Shown piece by piece: positions 11,530 through 22,800 of a DNA stretch of 64,000 nt. A model generated the notes under the pieces. It saw nothing but the letters and a program-made list of their open reading frames with translations, made no database searches and had not been told where the DNA came from. The stretch's first letter is position 1. Each line of letters starts with the position of its first letter. Source of the stretch: Rhyzopertha dominica (lineage: Eukaryota; Arthropoda; Insecta; Coleoptera; Bostrichidae); the NCBI GenBank assembly GCA_025024175.1, contig QCXZ01000041.1, forward strand, positions 9,543,786 through 9,607,785, in the 5' to 3' direction. A program made the position numbers and the translations under genes.

Positions 11530-12840
11530 ATAGATACATACATGTATGTATTTATTTTGGATAGAGTATTGAAGAAAACCGCAGAAAGACTCCAATCAGA
11601 TCTCGATTGTCTGAAGCCAATCTTCAACACCTTTATCAACAGGATGGATAGATGCAAAACCACCAGACCAGTTGTACGGGGGCATCTGTTGACCATATTT
11701 TGAATTGTTTGGAGGGGGTCTCCACATTTACAAGAAGGGTTGATACATGTATCCCATTTATTAAGAAAAAAAGCTGCATTTCCCATGACCAGTGCGAAGG
11801 CGATTTAGAGTGACCCAAGACTTTCTCAGGAAGTCAGTTCCTGCTGCCTTTTCTGTAGAATCGTCTATAAGCTGTTGATTGAATATATCATGTTCCTTAA
11901 GTTGCCAAGCAGAATACCATCCATCTTCAATGGTATAAGGAGCACGAAGGAAATCTTTTGTCCACAGAGGTTTCCTGGAAGTTAGCCTAGTTGTAGGTGN
12001 CTCTNGCANGTCTTGAATAATCAGAAACTCATTAGGAGCTGATTGATATTNCTGCCAAGCTTTATATGTAGCAAACTGTCTGCGAATCTCCGGAGGAGCA
12101 ATGTTTGATAGAATCGGAAGCCAAGGTAATGGAGTTGACCTAATTGTTCCAGTGATTAATCGCATTACAGTATTCAGTTGAGTGTCAATTTTTTCTGTGT
12201 GATGACTATTTTTCCAAACAAGACAGCAGTACTCCGCAGTGCTATATAGCAAGACAGTTGCAGAAGTACGGAGTACACTTGCATCTGCACCCCAACTTGT
12301 ACCAGCAAGCTTATGCAGCATGTTACTTATGGTCTGTAATTTTTTACTGATATTTTCTAAATGTTTCTTGTACGTTAGAGATGTATCCAGGGTCACTCCA
12401 AGGTATTTTGGCGAGAAGTTATGTTTAAGAATTATGTTATTTGACATAACTTGAAGTTGTTTTGTCTTTTAATGATTGTTGAGATGAAAACAAGTTACTT
12501 CTGTCTTCAACGGATTAGGGCGCAAGCGCCCGGCTTTAAAATAGCAATTCATAATCTCGATGTCTCTTGAAAGGTTTTGTTCAAGGACAGAAAAGTCTTT
12601 ACTTTGCAAAGCCAATGCCATGTCGTCTGCATACACAAATTTTCTCGATTGAGTTGCTCAAAGGTCACTTATGTAAAGGTTGAAAAGAATAGGCGACAGA
12701 ACCAAGCCTTGTGGAAGACCATTATTCAAAATCCTGAATTTGCTACTTTTCTGTCCCAGAAACACGTTGGGACAACATTCGTTCAATAAACTTCACAATA
12801 TTTCCACATTTCAGAGTATTAAATAGTTTGAGGATCAATG
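11530..12840 (-). pseudogene. 5'-truncated non-LTR retrotransposon (jockey-like reverse transcriptase, C-terminal part)
   Basis: On the minus strand the reverse transcriptase signature FVYADDMALAL lies near 12635, preceded by GLPQGLVLSPILFNLY (about 12720-12670). A long open stretch follows (12447-11761) with the thumb-like region of jockey-type enzymes (KYLGVTLD, YCCLVW). The C-terminal Cys/His segment (TGHGKC, then CKCGDPLQT and NRCP near 11690-11720) is in another frame. The N-terminal half of the RT and ORF1 are missing, as expected for 5' truncation. One stop before YADD, frameshifts after about 11760 and four N bases make it a pseudogene. No poly(A) tail or target duplication was identified. 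Confidence 0.85.
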
Positions 12841-12964
12841 ATCACCATGCAAATAAGAAACAAAGTTAAAACGTTACAAAGAACATCTTAAAACGAGATT
12901 TCATTAAATGGAAATATTTAAATCATTATAATCTACTATATGACTATATAAGTCGCGACAATGA

Positions 12965-13320
12965 ATGAATTCACCAGATTCCTTCCGAAGAAGCCGACAG
13001 TATGATTGGCGAAACGTCAAGAACAAATTCTACGAGCACGACATTAAACCCGGAAAAACATTTATAAGAGATCAAATAACATCGAGAGACAAAAACTTTT
13101 GTCGCAGTGTAACGTTTTCTAATGAAGCAATATTTTTTTACCAACGGGAAAGTTGCCTCATGGCATGTAAAATATTCCAGCGATATTAATCCACATTTCA
13201 GAATTTTACAAAGTCACTAGTATTTTGACAAAGTCAATGTATGGTGTGCCGTTGTTTACCATGGGATAATAGATCCACAATGTTTTTTTGTAGCAGAACG
13301 GCGGTTCTCTTGTGTAGGGA
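12965..13320 (+). pseudogene. Second mariner-type transposase fragment
   Basis: The reading frame carries a degraded copy of the same kind of catalytic region seen at 9300-9530: a VTFSNEAIFF stretch in place of VIFTDESTF (the Asp is changed to Asn), then NPHF and, after a stop, VNVWCAVVYHGIIDP matching the VWAGIIGSYIIGP block. The first catalytic residue is lost and the third block is absent. It seems to be a separate, older insertion, since the sequence differs strongly from the 8.9-9.8 kb copy. Confidence 0.65.
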
Positions 13321-13329
13321 TAACCTGCC

Positions 13330-14060
13330 TAATAATGTTGAAAAATTAAAAAAATCTAATAAGAAATTTCAAGAATTTTCAACTTACTTTGTATTAGAGT
13401 AGAATTGTGTGCAGATATGCGTGAATAATAATTGCTGTTAAAAATTACTTGACATTTTTTATCTAATAACTTTTTCTTTGAGTTAGATACCTACCAAAAT
13501 ACACTTTTGTCATTATTTAACTTGAGTAAAATCGTTTGTCAAAGCGACATCGTTGTCAAAAAATGAAAAAGCAGAGAAAAATTATTACTACTTATAGGTA
13601 AGTCCAAAATCAAGAGAAACATTAACTTTTTACTGAGCCAGAATAAAGAAGCTTTAATTACAGATTTGTTACCTTCAGGACAAGCAAAAATGCTTTTTTA
13701 CAATATTGGCGTAAAATCAAAGATAAACTTTTTTCTTTTTGTAAACTCAAACAAGGAATATAATACTACTTACCTGTATATTATTGCAGAATTCATATAA
13801 GTAAGCATGTCCTGCCACCTATGTTTGTTTAGCTGTTTTATATAATGTAAGATAAGAGACCTGTAATATAGACGAAGGAAAGCGCTCTGCACTCTCCAAC
13901 TATGCGCGTTGTATTACAGATTACAGGTTTCGTTTACACCAAGCTATTGGTAACTAGATGGCAAATATTTGAATTCTAACATCCAAAAATTTAATTTCGT
14001 TTCTCACTAATTTTACCATTTTCTGCAGAAAAAATAATAAATAGGTAATGGAATAAGTAT
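13330..14060. other. Intergenic, no feature
   Basis: AT-rich with no convincing ORF, repeat or element end. Confidence 0.4.
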
Positions 14061-14099
14061 AGCCATTGTCTGAATAATATTATTATTCAGACAACGGTA
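14061..14099. repeat. Near-perfect hairpin, 19-bp arms
   Basis: The arms at 14061-14079 and 14081-14099 pair around a single base at 14080. The pairing core is CCATTGTCTGAATAATA on the left, with one mismatch and one G-T pair over 19 positions. It lies about 110 bases past the stop of the minus-strand surface-protein gene, so it could be in its 3' UTR. Confidence 0.75.
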
Positions 14100-14209
14100 T
14101 AGCTTTTCATATTTTTGCATTAATTCTATATAAACGACTTTAAAACTATAAAACTAAAAAGGTCTTGAGTCACAGGTGTAAGTACAAAACAAGACAACAA
14201 AGTTGTTTC

Positions 14210-15074
14210 CTAGATGTAATTAAATAATTTCAACAGATAACTCAGCATAACAGATATTAGTACCAGATTTATAGAAACAGGGTACGAAACTCCCCCGTTG
14301 CAAGGCTTATATCCTCCTGTAGCAGATTCACAAACACACAATTCAATGTCGTAGCCATCATACGTTTGTCTATAACATCCACTGGTTACAGCACCCTCAT
14401 CTACTGCATATACTTTAGTGCACATGTATGTTATNTTTTGTACTGAAAGAATAGATTGTTTATATTTTTATTATTTAGATAGGTATTTTATGTTGTGTTT
14501 TGGACTAAAATGACATTTTTTTACCTTCTTTGTCATATATATAACTATATTTAGCACAAACTTGTCCCCTAGCTCGACGACATATGACAGTAGTTTGATA
14601 ATTTTCCCATAAATAGTCAATATTTGGTGGGGTACCATCATCTACAAGAATTAGCAGTGTGCATTATATTATAGCTAAATAGTATCACATGAGGCTACGA
14701 ACTGGGAAGTTTTAAATCTAGGCTACCCATCAATCAGATAAGTAGTGTCTAGAATATTAAGTTTTATGCTTTTTAGAACATACTTACAAGTAATAACTAT
14801 GGGGGAACGACAAGGCACCCCAACAGCCCTAGTTTCGTCAAGTAAATCAGTACAAGTACCATTGTAAAGAGTAGTATTGTCATACTCTGGCCCTAACCAG
14901 GTAAATCTAAAGCAGTAAGACTGGGATGTGTCAATCTCTGATACAGTATCATTGGATGTAGCAGCTGGAATCAACGACGAATCATGAAAACCAACGCAAT
15001 TAACAATAGTTTAATTTACCATTTGTTATTTTTAAAAAGCACCAAAGACTAACTAGCACATGTAACACCTTCAT
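14210..15074 (-). CDS. Small Cys-rich secreted protein, likely GPI-anchored (Ly6/uPAR-like)
   Basis: Four exons join in phase: 15074-15020, 14964-14788, 14641-14525 and 14442-14210, giving 193 residues. Introns are short and all begin GTAA and end AG. The product starts with a signal peptide (MKVLHVLVSLWCFLKI), followed by a domain of about 150 residues with many cysteines, possible N-glycosylation sites (NDT, NTT, NGT), and ends in a hydrophobic tail (NLVLISVMLSYLLKLF) preceded by small residues. That layout is typical of GPI-anchored surface proteins. Cysteine spacing (for example VICRRARGQVC, and CVC near the end) suggests the insect Ly6/uPAR three-finger group, whose members act in cell junctions, neural receptors or immunity; I cannot name an orthologue. 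One N lies in exon 4. Confidence 0.72.
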
Positions 15075-16843
15075 CTCACTTATTTNGTATTATTTACTTC
15101 ATTCTCTTTAACTGATAAGATTTCATTTTTTACCTTGTTACTTTCGAAGAAATAATCAATTAGATTAGTGTTATCTAAATTCCTGTACAACAAGATGATT
15201 ATAGTAATCAGTGACAAATTACTTTTATCCATTCCCAGCATTTTGCAGATTTATGTTTGTATTTTAATTTAAATACCAACTTAATTTTACAAAAACTAGA
15301 TTAGGTAATAATTATATTTATTAATGATAGATAGGTAGAGAAGATGTGACTTATGTTATTTATAAATAGGTTTGGCAATGCCGCGCCAGAAAACGATTCC
15401 ATTAGTTACCGCGTGTGTCGCTATTGGGCGTCATTAAATAATTGTTATCCTCACAGATGGCACTTACGTTATAATAAGATACCGCCCTGTTCAAAAATCC
15501 TCTAAATTATTTCAGCCTCATCAGCAACTTATTTAAATTTGAAGGAGAGAATTTATAAATTGAATCGTATAATCATTACCCTGTTACCCTGTATCATTAC
15601 AGCGCATTAAAAACTGAATTTCACAGAACGCAGTAGGTATAGCTTAATTAAAAGGTAACGGCATAATTATCTTGTTTTCAGCAATATCCATTTCTGCGAT
15701 TTATATTAAACACACTTCTTAATAATCATGCTATCTAGTTGGAGAAGAGAGAACTTTCAGGAGGATATATTTTTATATAAATAAAAATGATGTTTTTTTT
15801 ATAATTGCGCATTCTAAATGTTATGTAAACATACCCGCAATAATGCTCCATGTATTATTGGATGTTTCCGAAACACATTGCTATTGTGAAGAATCAGCAA
15901 CAAGAAATTATCATTTGCAAGAGACACGTAACTGTGTAGATGTAGAAAACTTGTAGGTTCCTATGAACGTTTCGCAACTTGCTTTCGTAAGAATTTCAGC
16001 CACCCGTGGGCTCAGTGCATTTTAATAAGTACGAAATCAGCTAGAGTTCTATTGTCTTTTCTACATTGCCTCTGTTGTTCCAATAACCACATATTACATC
16101 GACCTNTGCCAACGTGTTTATTCCATTTTCTGTTTTCAAATGTTTCCGCCCAGAAACCATGCCCTAATTGGTCACTAAGGTTCTGACCGGTAGAGGTCCA
16201 AATGGGAACCCAGTATGTTTATAACTGGGTTTTTCTTCAGTTTTTCCGAAATACCAACAAATATACTTTTGCACTGGAGTTTTGTGGAATTTTTTTAGTA
16301 GAGGGATGCTGCATGTTGAGCTTTAAGTGATTGAATAATTATTATGCCAAACTGCAGTGAAGAAAATGTTCTTGTGAGTGGGGTTAGGATTTATATACGG
16401 CCTTATTACTAACCGTATGACAGTTAAGTGTGCACATTATAAATAAGGCTGCAGCATGTAAACAAATATGTTAACATATTTGAATGAAAAAATCAACAAG
16501 GTAGGTCGATCTGATCGAAATACAGCTGGAAATATGTTGAATTTGATTTTCCTTTTGTAAGTTAGGTACATGCAACCCACTTGTCAAAGTTCATTATAGC
16601 TTTCCAAAATTTTGGTTTATGAATGCAGCCAGTGGTGTACACATATATTTTTTTGCACAGTCAAAATGCTTGGCTTCGGGCCACAATTTGAAATCACTGA
16701 AGCGTTGAGATTTATTTGTTGGTTATCCCAAACATCTTTGTTAACACATTATTTTAATTTTTAGTGTCTTGTAACTTTAAGATATTTCAATGTATACGGA
16801 TCCAAAATGTGATTAGCTAATAATATTGCTTGGGACGATAAAA
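15075..16843. other. Intergenic between the Ly6-like gene and SPT20 (divergent promoters)
   Basis: The two flanking genes point away from each other, so both promoters should lie here. A less AT-rich patch at about 15370-15440 may be promoter-proximal. I could not assign a TATA box or initiator with confidence. Confidence 0.35.
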
Positions 16844-19800
16844 ATGCAAAGCCTGGAGGCATCATGTGAGGAGGGTGAAGTAAGTAGTGATTAATTAGAG
16901 GTAGAATGCGAAGCGTACTTTTGTTTTGTGGATTTTAAAACTGAAAGTCCATATCATATCTCAGATTAGTGCAGTTGTTTCACTTTTGCTTATTCAATAT
17001 ACATAACCTTACTTGTGATCGAACAACTAAATTATTGTTCATGCAAGAATAATGGAAAATATCTATTGTAGCGTACACGGAAGAAACTGAAAACAAGCCA
17101 TTTGTTTGTCACCCAACACCAGGCCGTAGACAAAACCCAGGGATGCTCTTCATCATCATCATCATTCGCTTCCAAGACTTCCTTTTGTATAACTAATAAA
17201 CTTAAGCAATTGTACGAAGAAGAAGCAAAGAAGTCCAATCGTTCCTGCATTGTAAGTACAATTAATATTAATGGAGTGCTTATTTACAACTTATTTGTGG
17301 AAGTATATGCCACATGTGAGAAGGTAATGTGGGTATTTCAATCGAATTCTAAAGAATAAATGTTTTTAACTAACCTCTTTATTTGTCAGATTGCTCAGTA
17401 AGTAATACTGCAGTAAATGCAAAAGAATTAATTAATACTTTGTCATATTTTGGACTTAAACTTAAAGAAGGGAGAATTTACTTAAGACGCTGGTTAAATT
17501 TTGATTCTTGTGTGTTTATTAAAGACACTGTCCATGTTGGTGAAAGATAAGTACTCTAAAACCGTACTGGGTAAATGTACCAATTATCTGTCATTAACAG
17601 ACTTGTATTCAAAAAGATTTCACTATTCTGTGATATCCTTTTGTCTGTTTTGAATAGCGCAAGGTTATTTGATGATGACCACTCTATGTGCATTATTTCA
17701 TAACAAGTAATTTATCAAATTATTAAGGATAAAAAGAAGTAAAAGCCCAATACTTAACCGTTCTATTTTTATAGAAGCAATTAAGTCAATATTTTTTGTG
17801 AACATCATTTTTGTTTTATGTACAAGTCAACAAAAGCCAATAAAGGTAGGTAGTTTTCCAAACTTAAAACAAAATATATATAACTATATTCTCAGGTAAT
17901 ATAACCAAAATTGAAATATACGTAATTTAGTTTAGTCACACTTATGTCCGTATGTCCGCAACTTAATGTTTTGAATTTAAATACGTATATGAGATAATTA
18001 AAAAACATTTGATCTCACTGTGTTTTGACAGCCTTATGTCATCTCATATAGGAAACATATTTTACTGTCCAAAATGTTGTAAACCATGCTAAACACACAT
18101 GTAGCACACGAAAGAAAGAGTACAATTGATACTAGTTAAAGTACATAGTGGTAAAATATATGTCGCCTATCATTGTCTATACTGTACAACTGTTGGATGT
18201 AAAGATACTGTCAGTTTTATGGATCGGAAGGAAAGGAAAAACCAGGGACTCCAATAAAATTATTAAAACCTCATATTAAAAAAACACAATATAGAACAAT
18301 TTGATAATTATTCTTTTTAGAAAGACAATTAATATTAAAAAGTATAACAGTAGGTACATACTTACTTATTCATTATCAGATATATTGGATAAATCAGTGT
18401 GGTCCCTTACAATAATAAAAAACCGATTTATTAAAATCCTCTTTTATTAACTTTTCATAGTGGGGCACGCAATTCACTGATCTCTAAATAACTGGATGTC
18501 GCTTACATACCAAAATGCATGTAAATTATTTGTGATAGATTTAAGCCACTTTAGCGCCTAGCCACTGGTCCTTGTACTAAAATTATGACAAAGGTTCGCT
18601 TCTGCGGTAAATATAACGTTAATGATTGACGGTTAATATCGTGAACTCATCTTCTGTCTGTAGATTTCCAAAAGATGATCGTTGTAGTGTTTGAGTAAGA
18701 AACATGTACCGTACAAACTGGATGTTAACGTTTACTCATAACCATATTATATAGTTAAGGATCAAACCTAAAATTTGAACGCGCAGTTAAATTGATAGTA
18801 CGAGTACCAGCGGCATGGTAGCTACTTATCACAGTTTTGAATGACTTATCCGACATCCAGTTATTTAGAATTCAGTGACGCAGTTATTGCAAATTTTTGA
18901 CATAATTGTTGAAAGAGGTTACTTGCACATTTCTTTTGCTAGCTCATTACTAAACCCCTTTTTACCCAATATTTCGGACTGGTGAAATCGCTACAATAAT
19001 CTCCAGTGTTAAAGAAATAGAAATATCGTTCTCACACACTTTAAACTCTGTGGAAAATTTGTCACATCTTCTATATTCTACAAGTGTAAATTTACCAGTT
19101 TCTTCGTCAATGTTTTGGATGGCACATACATATCTCTTTCCGCCTAAGAAATCATCTAATAAGAATAAACTGTTTTTTTTTCAATTTCCTCATTCTGGTT
19201 TCTCATAGTTATCTTCTTTGATACTTTGTGATTCTTGTAAAATTACTTCGCTTGTTTCAAGTTCTGTTGTTTTAAACTCACCTACAGGGCTTAAATTCTG
19301 TTTTCGTGAGATACCTTTTTTCCTTTTTTTTTTCTTCTCTATGTTTTTGCAGTACAATCAGCTACAGAAAGTATTTCGCCGTACCTATCTGATTTCAACC
19401 GAGAAATAGTTTGGCGTTTTACTGCTAATACGTTTTTTAGAAGTGCCTTTTTATTAGTTTGTATGGCGTTTGTAAATATTTCAACAATTTTTGATGGTGT
19501 TACAATCATTTTGTTGATGATCTTTCGTTATGTTCGTCAACTTCAGAAGTAACTGTTTGTTGTGGAAATAGATGGTTGATGTTGGTTTGCATTGAGTGAA
19601 GTAGATGCTTCATTTTGTTGCAACATATTCAGTAGCTTTTTCATTTCAAAATTTTCAAGTGCTACTGGGTTAAGTTCAGTTTCAGGGAATTTTTTTTCGT
19701 CCACCGGGAAAGCACCTGTGCAATTAATTCTTTTTATAATATTATCTGGTTTCTAATCTAGACAAAATTTATCTAAAACAAAAATTTATTTATTAGCAAG

Positions 19801-22800
19801 TTCTGTTTATTTTTTTACAATACAGAATATTTACAATAGTGCCCCAATGCTCAAGTATTTGGGGGAATTGTAAACGAATATTTTTATTCCAAGTGGGAAG
19901 ATGAAGGGTTAACTATGTAGTAGCTATTATACTCTTTCTTTTTTGTGCTAAATCAGTGAGAACAGATATGATAGGGACACTAGTAGTACATTTTAATGCC
20001 CTTGTGTATGCACTAACCAAAAATGTAAAAAAGAGCTTCTTTAATTATGCAAAACCCTAATTTTTATTCTACATGCATTTATTAGGATGATAGCTATGTA
20101 AGAGCCTACATATTTAACTCTTTTGTGGTTTTCATTTTGTGAGGTCGAATTTGTTTATCTATGATATTGTGAAGTATTATTGTGGTTGTGTAAATTTTAT
20201 ATATATTGTAGGCATTATTTATTTGGTTCGGTACGTTTCCCAATTATTAAAATTTTCAGGGTCTAAAAACGGACTCGTTCCTGTTGGAGAAACTCGTAGC
20301 AAAGGAAAGACTGAATACTCTGATTCTAAATTTGTATGCTGAGAGCAAGGGCTACTCGTTGATGTCCTTTTCGCGTACAGACCAAAGTATTAAAGATACT
20401 GCCACTAAGATAGAAGTACAAGATTGGTGTTTCGACGAGGCCATGCTGCTCTCTTACATTGATATCGAGCAGTTGCCGCCTTTCCTCATCAGGACATTGC
20501 AAACCAACTACAGTTTTTTATTTTATAGCGGATGTGTGATAGCTGAAATTAGGAATTACAGGTCGACGTTCCCCAACAAGGAATGCCGCGTTCATCATGT
20601 TTTACTCAGGCCTACACAAGCAGTAAGTATAAATTTTGCACTCTTTTTATCTGACTGTGGATGTGCAGATATTTCTTATTTATGATTGTTATACTTTTGG
20701 CTTTTCATCTTTTTTTATCTATACCTATTATAGTTGTATTTATTCTGTCATTTTGTTAATAATATAATAGTTGTAGCATTTGATAATGTTGTGAGAAATT
20801 ACATCTAACAGCGAATCGTTTTATCCCATCTCGAAATGTTTTGAAGAATTAAAATTGTTTTGTTGGTGTTATTTTGTTTAATTTAGGAGGGCTGGTTTTT
20901 CAATCTTCGATATTAATATGATAGTAAAATCTCTTTACATAAATAAAACTATAATAATAAGCCGTTTATTGGGTTTGTATTCAAAAAAGCCTAAAAAAGA
21001 ATGAAATCAATTGGCAATGGTAATAATGCAGTAAAAGCTAACAGGTCAGCATGAAATTTCTGTAATTAGCTCAAGTAATTTAAAATTACTTATCGGGGTG
21101 AGATTGTTATTCAACAGGCTACTCATCTGTTTCTTCATATAAATGCCTTCCAATATATCTAGAATGTAGATTGTAACATACAACTTATCACAAACTTTGC
21201 AACCTATTCCATAAATTCTAGATTTGGTTTTGTCATTCCTGAATTTACCTTGGTTTTTAATTTATTTTTCATGGTTTGTTGGAAAAACAGGTCGTATATT
21301 AAATTTCTGAAACAAATTCGAGAGCCTCTGTTCCCATCCAGGATAATAAGTTAGTTTTACATATTTCATATTATGTTTGTGTTTTTTACAACATAAGGTG
21401 TTAAAGTGGATGTGTTTGCTTTTCTGAATATTTATTTTTTAAACTGATTATAAATCCAATTGATGAAATTTTTGCTGTAGCCATTCACCTGCCCGATGTA
21501 AAATATTCTTTTCTTTTTTACAAGTTTCTTGTAAGAGTTTTTGAATATATCTATGAAAGTACTAAGTTAGCTCTGTTTTTTATGATTTTTACGTATTTAA
21601 ATTTTTAATGATATACACTTGAAGTCGGCTCTTCAGAACACAAATTATTATCAAGTGTATGTTATTTTGTTAAAATTCGTTTTTTTTTGTGTGCATTGAT
21701 TTGACGCATATACACTTCATGTAACTCATCTCCTTACCCCTCACTCGGCGATAAAGTGCCACCCCCTGCTTCCAGAAAATGATGACTGCTGTGTCGCATT
21801 CTGACAATTAAGGTGCCGAAGGATTAGCACCTGAAGCCCCAACACTGGTTCAATCATATTCTTAATTTGTGGCCCTCTAGAAAGTCCTTAATTGTTTGTA
21901 AAGCTAATGTAATAAATGAGCCATTGTTAAGTAGAGAAAAAATCATACTTCCGCCACTACATATCAAGTTAGGTGTGACGAAACAATTTGTCAAAGCATT
22001 GGACAAGGACGGAGAATGCTTTAAATACATTTGCAAAAAATCTTTTAAGTTGAGTATGGAAAAGTTAAGAGGTCGGCTGGCCCTCAAATTTGGTCATTGA
22101 TAAAAGATACAAAATTTAGAGAAGTAGTGACTTATTCTGAAAGTGAAGCTTGGAGAGGTTTTGTCTTGATGGCAGGTAATTTTCTAGGTAATTATAAAGA
22201 AATTTGGGAAGTTTCAAGATTTTAGGAGCAAATATGAGCATAAAGGTACACTTTCTCCATAGTTATCTGGATAGATTTCCTGAGAATCTGGGAAATAATA
22301 GTAAAGAACAGGGAGAACACTTCCATCAGGATCTAAAAGTGATGGAAAAAAGATATCAGGGTAGATAGGACCATCACATGATGGCAGATTACTGCTGGCC
22401 TTTAAAAAGAGATTGTCCCCCAAAAAAACTGTAAAATAAAAACCTATAAAAGGTATTTTTCTTTAGTTTAGCATAAAATATTACAATTTTTTTCTCTATT
22501 TCAACTTCTATGTACATTAATTAAACACTGATACAAAACAATTAGTAATAATTTTGAATAAAAATTAAATTTAGAAAAACCTTTGTTATTTATTTTTCAT
22601 TTTTACTGAGTTTACTTTCACATTCAACGGATTGTATCGCACGAAAAAAAATTTCAAATCTTTTTATTTGCTCATTCGCTTTACAATGGTCGAAAACGCA
22701 AAAAACTAAATTTGAGCAAAAAAAAATTTCTTGTCTGTATGCCTGTGGTTTTGTTTGTGGACACGATAACTTTCGAAAGACTTAATATATGAACTTGAAA

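Noticed and set aside
15139..15232. Short frame starting MDKSNLSLITIIILL as first exon of the Ly6-like gene
   Set aside because: It ends in a plausible donor, but the ATG at 15074 gives a better signal peptide and joins exon 2 in phase without it.
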